Assembly: GCA_029255685.2 (NCBI GenBank)
Contig: CM055312.2
Coordinates: forward strand, 16,020,649-16,084,648
Reading direction: 5' to 3'
DNA: 64,000 nucleotides
Source of the DNA: Silene conica
Taxonomy: Eukaryota > Streptophyta > Magnoliopsida > Caryophyllales > Caryophyllaceae
Position numbers and translations under genes: made by a program. Below, one piece after another: positions 11,558 to 24,300 of the stretch. The stretch's first letter is position 1, and each line of letters starts with the position of its first letter. The notes beneath the pieces are model-generated. The model did no database searches. It saw only the letters and a program-made list of their open reading frames with translations, and was not told the origin of the DNA.

Positions 11558-13997
11558 ATTTGTATCAGAGCAACTAGGTTGTTTGCATGCTTTCCGTTTA
11601 CGTTTTTACGGAGTTATTAAGATAACAAAATAAAATTTTGTATTTCGTTTAGTATAAGATATGACCGAAATATATTTAGTATGAATACCTACTGTTTTCT
11701 AAAATCTTTTAGAATGTTTGCAATATAGTTTGCATGAATATTGGTTATTGGTATATTAAATCTCGGTTTTATTAAGTTTTAATGGTTAAAAATTGTTTAT
11801 TTTGGGAAAAACAGTTAAAATCATATTTTGGCCGAGATTTTTCAGTATGTTTTCACATTTGTATCCTATGTTATGAATATGAATTTTCGTAAATTATGGA
11901 CTTATAAAACATGTGATATGAATTTTAAAGGTTAAAATGCAATAAGATGAATAAAAATGGGTTTGTATAGTTATATTACGAATTTGACTATAAAATTTAT
12001 GAGTATGTCACATGCAATATTTAAAATATATGTTGAATTTTCCAGAAATTTATCTCAAATATTGCAATATTATAGATTTTTAATGTAAAAATCGGGTAAT
12101 TAGTGACACTATTTCGACTTTAATAGTTTAAGTTGGAATTTGGCCATAAAAATTTAACACGATGTCATATATATTATTTCCAGCATGTATAAAAATTTTG
12201 AGATTTTTATCTTATTTTGTGCTTGAGAAATAATTTTAAAGGTTAAAATCGTACGATATATGACGAAAATCGTTAAAATTTGCAATAGTTGTTAAAATGG
12301 CCGGAAAATTTGACCCATTATAATCATATATGATATGTTCATCACTAATTTTTTCTTGGGAGCCAAAAGTTTCTGTTTTGATTTAATTTTAAATTGTTAA
12401 AAAGTTGCATTTAAAATTGAATAATAAGAGTCATATAATTAAAAATTTCGGCTCTTGGGCAGTGTGCCATTTAATTTTCTGTCTATTTTATGTTCTTAAA
12501 GTATTTTGAAAAGTGTAAAAATATTATTAGTATTTTATTTGCATTTATGGAGCTAATTATTTAATTTTCCGACTTAAAATGCTCGTTTTACGTGTTATTT
12601 ACGAAATAATGATAAAACCGTATAAATACTAATATTTCTAAAGTTCTGAAATTTTAAGAACATTCCAGATTTTTCAAAATTTGATTTTTGAAATTTTTGA
12701 AATTTTTATGACTCTTTTTGATTTTTATATTATTTTTCCCGTAAAACCGAGTAATACCGAACAATATTAAAATATATTAAGTTAAGTCATGTTCAAAGTT
12801 TGAATAAGACTAAATTTTGAAACCTATATGAGTTGGGATGATTAACTTAAGGATGAATACCGAGTCATATTATGCATAGTGTTGTTAAACGTTAAAACAC
12901 GCGATTCCATAAACCGAGGTATACGATAACTATTTATTTAAATAGGACGATTTGGCTTAGGATTTGCATGATAGTTCATATATTTATAAGCATTGCATAT
13001 TTTATTATGAATGTCATGATTTATTTACGTAATTTTGGAAATTATGTAATTTACTTAGTATGGCCTTAGTTTTTAATCGGTATTTCCCGTAATGTAAGGG
13101 GTTACCGATTCGGTTGTAATTTTGTGATCTCGTATCACCCAATTGTAATTTATTTCTATTTTATAATGTATAAAGTAGACTAGAAAAGTTGTAATTTTTG
13201 TAAAATCCGGAGATCCTTGAAGACGGTGCCATTCGGAAAGGAGTTACGAACAAGACGGTGTTTACCTCGAAGTGAGTGCCTCGTGAAGTGTAAGGGACCA
13301 AAGGAGTTGGTTTCCGAATTTGTACTTTTAATTATTTCTTTTCTAGGAAAGGCCATACTAGGATTTATTTTTATGCTTTTATTTTGCTTTTTATATGATT
13401 GCATGCATAGCCAAATCGTCATATATCGTCTCATGCATTTTTCGATTTAGTCGACCTAGTCATTTATTTTATCGATAATTCACCGACTTAGTTCACTTAA
13501 ACGGAGATAGATAATAATTTGACTAGATCTCTTACATATAAATATTGAGACTTAGCCTTACCAAAAAGTACGGACCCATAAATCCCTTCTTCACAAGAAC
13601 GTAGGCTCGGCTATACCGGGGTACTAAAATTGTCACGTTGGATAAGTGGGGTAATAAGATTACACCTTGAAATTTGGTTGATCTCAACGAAAGTATTCGT
13701 GACCGTAGTTGCAATAAGTTCGGGCTAAAGACAATTTTTTAGAAAAATTGTCGACCGAGAGTTCTAAGGTAGAACCGATTAATAGGTTAATCCACCAAAT
13801 TATACCAATAAGGGATGAATCGGCTATACCGTGCCCGAATTAGTATGGGTTTGGATCTCGGGATTGTTTACTTAATTGGGTAAGAGATCATTAAGTAAAT
13901 AACTAAACTTGTTTAAATTTAAATTTATTTACAGGTCTTGAAAATGACGTTGTTTTAATTCCTTCATTTTATTGTAGTTTAATTTTCAACATCATCA
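11558..13997 (+). other. Long 5' leader of the copia element
   Basis: AT-rich non-coding sequence between the primer-binding site and gag. The part at 13020-13350 and 13730-13800 shares ordered blocks (GGCCTTAGTTT, GAGATCTCGTATC-like, GGCCATACTAG, GAGTTCTAA.GTAGAAC) with the leader at 62820-63650 (+) and partly with 58969-59290 (-). The conserved order suggests a functional leader, perhaps with an intron or a packaging signal; this is inference. Confidence 0.7.
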
Positions 13998-14970
13998 ATG
14001 GCCCCCAACGCTCCACCTCTCACTAACGTATCATGGCTTCGATCCTTTATGGATCATTGCAAACTCGATAAGCATGGTTCCAATTTTAAGGATTGGGATG
14101 TGCAATTACTTTGGGCCGCTCAAGGTGACGATAAGACTCGTTACCTATCCGAAGTCGCTCCTCCCGCTCCAACCGCTCGTTCCGTGGTCGGAACTCGTGA
14201 GGCCTATGAAACCTACATGAAAGAGTCCTCCGCTCATCAAAATGTGCTCATCTTCTCCATGGAGCCGGATCTCCAAAGGAGTATGATCAAGTTGACCACA
14301 TCGTATGAGATATACACCAAGCTTGCGACCATGTTTTCGTAAACTCCAAGGGTGATTCAATATGAGGCGGCTTCCGCCTTCTTCGATATTACCTTGAAGG
14401 AAGGGCAAAATATAAGCCCTCATGTGCTCAAACTCGTTGGGCTCACGGAGACTCTAAAAACGCAAGACGTTGATGTTCCCGACTCTCATCATTGACCGAG
14501 TTCTTCACTCGCTCAATAAGGTGAAATCGTATAATCAATTCCGGGTGAATTTCAATATGCGAAATCAAGAGACCACATTGGACGAATTGCATAAGATGCT
14601 CGTCCAAGCCGAGAGGGATATGGGACTTCATAAAAGTTCCACTAAGGATGTTTTGAACATCGAAAAGAAAGGGAAAACGAGCTTCAAGAAGAATATGTTC
14701 AAAGGCAAGGGCAAGAAAAAGAAAACGTTCAAGCCCAAACCGGCCAAAGAAAAGACCTTTTCGAAAAGCGTTTCCACCTCATCTTCAAAGGTTGAAGACA
14801 AGTGCCATTATTGCGCAAGGTTAGGACATTGGAAGCTAAATTGCCCCAAATATTTAAGCAACCTCAAAGCTGTAAATGTTCTTGCAGTGGGTTATGATTC
14901 TCGTTTACTTTCATGTTATTTTGTTAACTTTTGTATGGCGATAGAAGTTGTTGACTTTCACCCCTTTTAA
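13998..14970 (+). mobile_element. gag region of the nested copia element (fossil)
   Basis: The region begins with MAPNAPPLTNVSWLRSFMDH, followed by a copia-type gag core (YETYMKES..., about 14200-14340) and a lysine-rich stretch. A single zinc knuckle, CHYCARLGHWKLNC, lies near 14810. Gag coats the genomic RNA in the cytoplasmic particle. It is preceded by the long leader and followed after ~250 bp by the CACTA insertion. It is broken, with about one or two breaks. Lineage within copia not decided. Confidence 0.8.
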
Positions 14971-15220
14971 ATTGTTTTAAAGGGGCATCTTATAAAGATA
15001 AGGGCAAGTAAAAGGAAGCATGAAGTTCCTTACTTGGATGACTATGGTAGCATCAAATTGATTGAAGACTTAAAAGAGCTAGGCTCTAATTTTCATATCA
15101 TCTTCTTTCATATTTTGCATTTTATTTATGGAACAATTTACTTTCTTGTAAGACAAGGATTAAAATCCTAAAACAATGGTTGTAATTTTCGATATTGGTG
15201 ACTTGGTTTTCAACCCGATT
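14971..15220 (+). other. Copia internal sequence left of the CACTA
   Basis: Non-coding remnant between gag and the CACTA end. It holds a 31-bp stretch (15026-15056) found again, inverted, at 26421-26451 just beyond the CACTA's damaged right end. Confidence 0.6.
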
Positions 15221-15239
15221 CACTACATTTTGATTCTAT

Positions 15240-15690
15240 AGCAACACTCCACTATTGTTGCGTAATGTCATATAAGTGTTGCTATAGAGTTTATGCAACA
15301 CTTAATGAAGTGCTGTATAAAGTCTCGTTGCATTAGCTCATTGCAACACTTTATGCAACACTTTTTGAACTATTGCAACACTTTTATAAAATGTTACATA
15401 TGTTACTTTTATGCAACACTTTTTTCAAATTCAATGGCAACATTTTTATTTTCTAATGCAACACTTTTCGTAGACAAATGCAATACTTTTATATTAAAAA
15501 GAAACACTTATATCGAACAAATGCGACATGTTTATTTTGAGAACGCAACACTAGTTACGTCCGAAAACAACACTTATACTAAACAAACGCAACACTAGTT
15601 CATCCAAACACAATAAAGAATTGCAATTCTTAATAATTGTGTATTATTATTGCATATCATTCAAAAATTACAAACGCAACACTAGTTCAT
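15240..15690. repeat. Left subterminal repeats of the CACTA
   Basis: More than a dozen copies of (A)TGCAACACTT(T) and variants such as AAGTGTTGCTAT occur in both orientations close to the left end. In En/Spm such motifs bind TNPA. This also explains the open frame at 15293-15598, which is not a gene. Confidence 0.85.
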
Positions 15691-16211
15691 CTCAAAAATG
15701 AATGTCAATTACATTTCCAAAAAGGATTAAAAATAGAACTTCGCAAATGTTTAAGTACAAAAAGTGTACCAAATGTTTAAAATAGAACAAATGATTTAAC
15801 GGTATTATTATTAAATAAAAGTCTTCATGTCGTTGTAGTACTCCATTATCTCACGGTCTTGATGATGTAAGCTGCTTGCCATCCGAACAAAAAATCATCC
15901 GACAACATGCATAATAGTAAAACCTCAAATGCAACCTGTTTTGCAAAAGGAAGCACAAAATCAGCAGCATTCTTACCTTTTGAAAGCCATTCAAAATAAG
16001 GCACAAAGGAAAGGAGTAAATTAAAGAATCCCAACTATACAAAATCCACACAACTAATCAGCGAGTACTTGAACTCAACAGTCGTATTTTTGACCCTAAA
16101 CAATGCTAACCACGTCAAAATACTTCTCAATAACTCCTTAGTTTCATCAGCATGACATACGGGTGAAAAATGAAAAAAAACTAAGAATGAGCAATGAAGA
16201 AGATATATACC

Positions 16212-19200
16212 TCAAGATAAGTACTCCTTGACAACTTCTGGAGGTAGCCTTGCTAAAAACTTTGTGAGTATTTGGTCTCTGATTAAGTCTCTTTGATTTT
16301 CAATATTTTTCTCCATGCTTTCTAACTCAGCTTTTCTCTTGAGATATTGTTCATCCTGTTCTTTGTTTCGTCTGCTCAATTCGTAGTCCATGTCTTTTCG
16401 TAAATCTTCACGTAGACTAGTTTTCAAAGAATCCAAAATATCGTCTGGAACCACATAAGACGTTTGTGTACCATTCACCTCCTTTAACTTTTTATTTAAC
16501 ACACTCCTGCCAAATAATCTACGCCGACCGTCATATTCCTTGCCCATGACACCCAAAAAGGGGTCTGTTGGGCATTCCCCATCATCAGGTACATAAGTCT
16601 TCATCTCAGTCTATAAATAGACAGTCATCAGTAGTAAAAAAAAATCACAAAGCATCAGAATAACTATAAACATAGTAGAATTGCTTTATTACTTACTATC
16701 TTTCTTTCTGTATCGGCATACGTGTCTTTGTACTTGTTTCCTGGTTTTCTTGCACGAGTATGCTCAAACAATTGAGAAAGAGTAGGGGGCTCGTGGTCTG
16801 GATTTCTATTTGTCTGTAAAATGATTAAGAATTTAATTTATGCTTCAGTAAATATCTATTTCCTATGGTTCATATAAGTATATAATTCTTACTCAGCCAG
16901 TAAAATTAAATTACCAGTTCCTCTCGTATACGTGCGAAACTTTTTGGGCCAGCGGTGTGCATATTCCTTTGAGCCAACCGACGATCGCGGTTACGACAAC
17001 ATTGTCTCTGCACATCCATTGAAGCAACAGTATAGTAGTAGCAGTAAATATACATGGTACAGCAGCAAGTAATATCAGACCAGCCGTGACAACTCAGTAA
17101 ACCAATAGATCTTAATAGTAAATTATATCCACCATTTAATTTTCGATACAGAATTATTAATTGTCAATATGTTGAACTATATTAATCAGAAATGAAGATA
17201 TCAAGAAACTAAGCGAGTGGATTCGTGGATTAGAAGTGTGCATTAGATTTTAAGAGTTTCTTTGCGTGCCCTCTGTCTTTCCTTGTCTGAGCCAGGAGCA
17301 TTGGATGATTTTCCTGATTCTTTTTAATTCGATTGGACTTTTCGAAAGCATCTCCGGAGTCTATCAGATGCCTTCTTTGTTGTTCGCTACGACACTGCAC
17401 TCACTCATTTTGCTATACTTCACCTCTTCGTTCAGGAAGACTGATCTCTTCTAATATAGCTTGATTAATAAGATAGATATGTTATCCTTTTCTTAGTTCT
17501 TTGATTCTTACGGGGATATGGAGGTGGATATGGATATCGAGCACTTAAAAGCTATTCTTATATATGGACGATAGATATGGACGAGATTCAAGGTGGGTGT
17601 ACGTACTTAAGTCACAGCAACCCTTGTAGGGAATCTTCATTTCTGATTAATATAGTTCAACATATTGACTACCGGGGTATTTGATAGCATATATTAATCA
17701 GAAATGTCCCGAATAAGTAAGCTAGTACATCGCGTGGCATGAGGGAATGGTCACAGTTCATGGTAGTAGTAACAAGTAGATTAGAGTAGGTGTAAGTAGT
17801 GTAGCAGCAACATCAGACACACGGGAGGTGTAAGTAGTGGTGGCAACACACAGTGACAAGTAGATTAGAGTAGGTGGATCAGTAGCAGTATAGCAGTATG
17901 TGAGTAGCAGTAGTGCAGTATGTGAGTAGCAGTAGTGCAGACAAAGTGACAAGTAGATTAGAGTAGGTGGATCAGTAGCAGTATAGCAGTATGTGAGTAG
18001 CAGTAGTGCAGTATGTGAGTAGCAGTAGTGCAGACACAGTGGGACTACACAGCAGTTAAGAATAACAGAATGGCAATAGTAATGGTTACGAGCAGTGGCA
18101 GTAACAATGCAATGACAACTCCAATTCACTTTACAATTAACATACTATGAACACAACCACTCATTCACATGTTCAGAAGCTTATTCAACATAAAATCATA
18201 TAATTCCATGACCAATTTCACAATAAATATCACAAAAGCTGATGTCAATTGCAGTGGTAAGAACAGAATGTCAGAGCAGAACAGACCTCAACAAAAAATA
18301 AGAACAGTATGCAAAAAGTAGAATATGATCACCTTCTCAGACTTCTTTTTCCATTTGGCAAGTAATTTTAGGAAGTCGTCATCAGGAACTAGGTTAGATC
18401 GATGTCGCCACCTACTTTTATCATCTTTATAGGCGTAGAAATGCTTTTTTCTTGAAACGACTTTTGTAGACTCTCCATGAATCTCTAATAGTCTTCATTA
18501 CCCAGTCTTTACCTTCTTCCGGCACTATATATTTTGTCTGCATTAAATCAAACGATTTCGTACAAGTTTGGAAAAAAATGGGCAGTACTGAATTCAAATA
18601 AGCTACATTTGAAACGAGTCATACCAACACATATTCCCACAATTTTTCTTTTTCTTTGTCAGGTACTTGCCGCCAAGAGTCAAAGACTAAGGGTACATAG
18701 GTATAATCTCGAGCTAATGTACCCAAAAAGCGAGCAAATTCACCTACAATGTCTTTTTTCGGAATAACGGGACCAATTGGTTGCCAATACTCTTTCAGAA
18801 TGATGGCCACCTTGTTCTTCGTTGATCGGTTGTGTACATGGGGTAACATGGATGGTCCTATAGTGCCACCTTCCGAGATAGCTACGAGCAAATTATACGA
18901 GAACACCCATATAATATACACTAATATACAATAATTATAAAATGCATATAAGAAACTAGCATTAATTTACAATCTTGTTGAAGATCTTGATTATCCAAGT
19001 TTATTTCCTCACACTCATCTTCTGGATATTCCTCTTCATCACTATCAGCATTCTCGCCTTCAGTACTACTATCTGTTAGATCTTCTCCAAAACATGCTGC
19101 TATAAGTTCATCTCGCTGCAGTTGAGATGAATTCCCGTAACACACTGCATGTTTGTTTTATAAGTTGAAATTAAAAACGGGATGGCCAGGTGAACTACAC

Positions 19201-21153
19201 GTTCTAATATCGAACAATTACCTCCCATCGTATCTCCTTCAGTAGGTGATGGCTGGATATCACTTTCATGCGCCTTTGAGCCACTGTTTGAGTCTTCTGG
19301 ATCAGAGGTGAAATGTGAGGACTGATGAAAATTTGTACTTAAATCTTTCTCTATTTGCATCTGGTTTCTCTTCAAGATTAAGTCAGCCATAGTCGGGTTA
19401 AGGTCATTATATGCATCCTGCCTTACCCCCGTCTGATCTTTGTCAAAGAGTTGAGGAAGCTTGAACCTTTCTTCGTGTTTCTTAGCTTGACTTTGATTTC
19501 TCAGTCTAGTATAGTTGGAGTATCTCGTCACTGACCCTGGTGGTATAAATTGTGAACGTTGTTGACTACCAGACTTAGAAGCCTTAGAAACCTGCATAAA
19601 CATAAATTAAATAGGTCAGTGATTAGTATTAATGGACCAGGATTAGTATTCATGTACCAGGTCTAGTATATGAGCAGTCAGGTACCTGCATAAACATAAA
19701 TTATATAGGTCAGTGATGTTGTTGGGTGTTCTGAGCAGTAGGATTGTTCCAGATTCAGATTCATACACGAGCAGATTCATACACGAGCATTCATGCACTC
19801 ACATTCATGCACTCACATTCATACACCAGCAGAAAGGCATACCCCCACCCCAATGCCCCGTGCTAAGGCTGCAAACAGCCTATCTAAGTATATATCACCT
19901 CAACGTTCCCCGCGTCTTTTACCACAACATATTCATCTATATAAAAAAATACCTAAGAGTAAACCACCAGTACATCACCCTAATGCCAAAATGGTCAGAC
20001 GACTCAGACATGTCCTGAATAGTCGAGTACAGCCTGCTCAACCATAAAACATGCACTGTGTTTCGGTTTTAACCCTCCAAAGGCACTTAGCTACCAAAAA
20101 CACCATCCTATTCAATGTAACACCCTTTGTAGAAAACATTAAGCTGCCATATGGTTCTTTAGATCATAATCTCACCATCAAAAAAATTCCATAAACTTCA
20201 CTAATCCACTAAATCAATAACTCCAAAGCACCTCATCAACCTAATTAACAAAATAATCAACAGTACAGTAAACTTCATTCTTTAAGACATGCATATCCGT
20301 TTACAAATCAGAAATTACAATGACTGGTTATGTTGTGGATCTCTCTTTGCACAATGAAATAACTTATGAGCTAAAGTAACATACTAGTTAACACAAGTAG
20401 ATTGGGTAAACCTTACATATAATAATCAGTTTATTTCATTCGGGGATTATCGAATATGTGACCAAGATACCAACTATCAAATATCATCTATCAGCAAGAA
20501 GAAAAGTAAGAGCCAGAACATATATTTCTCGTGTCAGAAGAGTCGCCAGCTTCTATAAAGAATGTTTGCACTTGTTGGAGCAAGCTAAACCAGAAAATAT
20601 AATTAGAATCAATAAAAGGAACTACACCCAAGTTAAAGTATAAGCTGTCAAGAAAATAAAGAAACCCCTGAAAGATTATTAGCCCATAAGAGAATAGCCA
20701 AGAAGTAATGATAAACCTGAATATTTAGACACAAGCAAGCAGAAAACCCTGCAACAACGCTGCGCATACAGAACTGTGCACCGGACCAGCATAAATCCCT
20801 ACTGACCTGCTATCATTCCTTATTTGCTACACCCATATACTCACTTATTTATATATAAATGAAATATGAACAAAGAAAAAGTATGTAGACCATGTAACCT
20901 TTTGATAACGAACTTCAGCATTTACTTCAGCGTCCTCTTCCTCATCGTGGCTAGGTACATAATCCGCATCTTCGCTGTTGGAATGATTTGTTCTTCCTGG
21001 CATAATTCGTCTTCGTCTTTTGTTCTTGCTACCTTCCACAAGGCTTGTAACTGAACGTACGAGGTTAGGTACCCCACTCTCTTCCAGCCTGGCCTTATTC
21101 TGTGCAATTCTTTCAATGCGAGCTCTCTCATATTCATTCAAGCTTTCAGACAT
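16212..21153 (-). CDS. TNPA-like CACTA protein, Transposase_24 (Ptta/En/Spm) family, 8 exons, frameshifted
   Basis: Exons (minus strand): 21153-20899, 19591-19222, 19144-18971, 18881-18625, 18537-18333, 17007-16915, 16813-16697, 16610-16212. All introns are GT-AG. Seven exons join in phase with no adjustment; exon 5 has one surplus base in an A-run (T-run on + at 18446-18451) that shifts the frame inside the conserved region. Without it the product would be 622 residues. Exon 1 (MSESLNEYERARIERI) is the usual start of this family. The conserved core includes FARFLGTLARDYTYVPL..WRQVPDKEK (exon 4), DWVMKTIRDSWR (exon 5) and HTAGPKSFARIREEL (exon 6). Acidic stretches lie in exons 1 and 3, and a charged coiled-coil-like tail in exon 8. 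Expected role is binding of subterminal repeats. It starts 200 bp after the TNPD gene ends. Confidence 0.85.
17163..17669. repeat. Perfect 37-bp inverted repeat flanking a 433-bp insert (in TNPA intron 5)
   Basis: Arms 17163-17199 and 17633-17669 are exact reverse complements. They start and end with (G)TCAATATGTTGAAC / GTTCAACATATTGA(C). A third partial copy of the inner part (ATATTAATCAGAAATG) follows near 17690. The insert has two short exon-like open stretches, one ending in ALDDFPDSF and one in LTHFAILHLFVQED, that I cannot identify. It may be a small inverted-repeat transposon or a captured host fragment. No clear target duplication. Confidence 0.65.
17853..18038. repeat. 93-bp tandem duplication in TNPA intron 5
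   Basis: Two nearly identical 93-bp units start at 17853 and 17946, each built of smaller AGCAGTA and GTATGTGAG repeats. The flanking 17760-17850 and 18040-18110 contain more degenerate copies. It explains the spurious open frame on the minus strand here. Confidence 0.85.
19592..20898 (-). other. TNPA intron 1, non-coding
   Basis: A 1.3-kb intron between phased exons. It has only short chance open frames (e.g. 19713-20047, 20458-20643) and direct duplicates near 19600-19720. No recognised gene. Confidence 0.7.
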
Positions 21154-21353
21154 ACTAAAATTGCAAAATGTCACATTTATTATAACTGACAAAATAAGCC
21201 ACATCAAAAGAGAGACAAAATGTCACATTAATTATTATAAAAGAGACAAAATAACAAATTTATTTTAACTGAAACTGCAAAATGTCACATTAATTATCAC
21301 AAAAGCCACATCAAAGAGAAACTATAAATGTATAAAAAATAGATTAACGCTAC

Positions 21354-24300
21354 TCATAAGTCCCCATCATTTTGTTCTTCCTCGGCTTGCATCCAGTCCC
21401 ATAAGGTATCATCATTGTCGTCACTGTCACCATTTAAATCACGCAAATTATTAGTGTTAGCCAATACACTATTTGCGTCAACAATCATGGGATCCATATC
21501 TTCTCTTGACAATCTGATATTTTCTTCAGGTTCTGTGCTTCCAGAATGCATTATAAGGTCATTACTAGGTTCTTCAGTTTCAATGCTATAATCAAAGATG
21601 TCTCTTGGAACCTTAGTCATGACATATTGCAACCCATCTACGATTGGATCTGCCACATAAAAGACTTGATGCACTTGGGATGGCATGACAAACGGATCAT
21701 CCACTGAACAATATTTGATCACATTAACACAAGTCAACCCGTAGTCATCTTTCTCCACTTGATACCACTCACAGCGAAACATAACAACAGTAAACCTAGA
21801 CCAATAGTTAGGCTCTATAATTTCAAAAATTGAACCGTAATACGTAACATCCCCATCAATAGGATTTTTGTCTTTAGAGCTAGCAAAGCTTGAAGTTAAA
21901 GCAGAGAGGGTTACTCCACTATTTTGTGTTTTGCATCTGGCATCGCGTGATTTAGTATAAAACTCATAACCATTTGCATAATAACCCTTGAATCTTTTAG
22001 CTATAGGACTAGGTCCTTTAGCAAGCCAAAATATTTGCTCAGAGACACCTTCTTGAGTCGCCTTTTCCTTCAACCAGCTTGGGAAATCATGACAGTGATT
22101 CCGAGCACGTTTCCATTTGCTTTTACTTCTTTGGAGGTTTACAAAAGCTTCATGTTCTCTACATGAAACAGTAAATCAATAAATGCGGAAATAATGAAAG
22201 GAAACGTATGTACTTATAAATTAATGTATATGATATAATGTTAGTAGTCAAATTATATGTTAAAGTTACTTACTTTATGCACTGATCAACCTCTTCACTA
22301 TCTGAGTTGAATAATGCGTAACGATGCGCCTGTGCAGCTAATTTAGTGTCCAGAGTAAACACCCGTCCATTTCTTTGCTTCTTTCCTCCCAAAGGATGAC
22401 CACAACTTGAAAAAATTGTAGCGTCAAGTTCTTCTGTTTCATTAGAAGGCATGTCACATGTGCTTCTGTTATCTCTAGTCTTGCCTCCGTCCACATACCG
22501 AGAACAAAAATTCATGCATTCCTCAATCAAATAACCTTCTGCAATAGATCCTTCTGGACGACCTCTATTTCGTACATAGGATTTCAATTTGCATAAATAT
22601 CTTTCAATTAAATACATCCCTCTCCCTTGCACAGGACCCCCAAGCCTAACTTCCTCTACTAGGTGAATGGGCAGATGAACCATGATGTCGAAGAAGCTTG
22701 GGAGAAATATTTTTTCTAAGTCACATAATGTGTGGATAATTTCAGATTCTAAGTAATCAAGTTCATCTTGACTAAGGACTTTACTGTACAGTCTTCGGAA
22801 AAAATTCCCTAATCTAATCAAAGGAACAGCCACATGCGTGGGAAGGCACCTTCTCACAGCAACTTGAAGTAAGTAATGGAAAATGATGTAAGCATCATGA
22901 CTTTTATATCCTGAAACTTTCCTTTGCGCTAAATTCACACATCGCGAAATATTAGAGCCGAAGCCATAAGGAAGTTTTGCTTCTTTCAAAGCACGACAAA
23001 AGATATCCTTTTATTTTGTATACATGGAATAACATGCCTTCGGGAAAAAGACATGTCTCTGGTCTTCTGACAATTGAGGCTGTAGATCCTCTTTGATACC
23101 CATATCTAATAAGTCAAAACGAGCATTTGGGTAATCCTTACTCTTACCAGAGATATCCAATAAAGTTCCGAGTACGTTGTCAAAAACATTTTTTTCAATA
23201 TGCATCACGTCTAGGTTATGCCTACATTTATTGTGCTTCCAGTAAGGCAATTCAAAAAATATAGACTTCTTCTTCCATGTGCACTGACTTTTGTTCTTTT
23301 GTTTTTCTTTCTTCCCGAAAGAATTCACAAAGTCAGACAACTCATCTAATACATGAAATCCTGTCAGGGGTCTTGGAGGGGGTCTTTCTTCAAATTTTCC
23401 ATTAAAAGACTTCTTATCACGGCGCAAAGGATTATTAGCGTCTAAAAATCTACGACCACCCATATAGCACATTTTTTTGCTATGCTTCAAATATAAGGAA
23501 TCAGTCTCATGGTTACAACTTGGACATGCAAACTTCCCTTTTGTTTTCCATCCGGATAACATTGAATTCCGCGGAAAATCACTAATTGTCCATGTCAAAG
23601 CAGCATGTAACTTAAATGTTTCATTCCTAAATTTGTCATACGTATCAAGCCCTACATTCCATAAATCTTTTAATTCCTCAATTAAAGGCTGTAAGTATAC
23701 GTCAATGTTATTCCCAGGACCCTCAAGACCGGGAATGAGTAGTGATAGCATAAAATATTCAGGTTTCATGAACATCCAAGGTGGCAAGTTGTAATTGACC
23801 AACACAACGGGCCATGTACTGTGACATACACTCATAGTTCGAAATGGATTAAACCCATCAGATGCCAATCCTAACCTTACATTTCTAGGATCATTAGCAA
23901 AGTTAGGGTATAGAGAATCAAAGTCCTTCCACGCTGACCCGTCCGCAGGGTGTCTTAAATACCCATCTTTCGGACGTTTATCAGCATGCCATGTCATAGC
24001 TTCTGCAATTTCTGAATTCATATAAACTCTTTGCAACCTAGGTGGCAGTGGAAAATGCCATAATACCTTTGCAGGTATTTGACGACTATTCTTAGTGTTT
24101 GAAGTCTTATTAGATGAATTCTCTTCGCATTTTTTCCACTTAGAGGCATGACATTTAAAACACTCTTCAACATTTTCAAACTCTTTCCAAAATAGCATAC
24201 AATCATTAGGACACGCACATATTTTTTTGTAATCAAGACCCAAATCCTTCACAATATTCTTAGCTTCTGTGTAGTTGACCGGAATTTTGGCCTCTGGAAC

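Noticed and set aside
17758-18129. 123-codon minus-strand frame with internal repeats
   Set aside because: It lies in an intron of the TNPA-like gene and comes from the 93-bp tandem duplication.
19713-20047. Two overlapping plus-strand frames
   Set aside because: In intron 1 of the TNPA-like gene and antisense to it; low-complexity HSCTH-type repeats.
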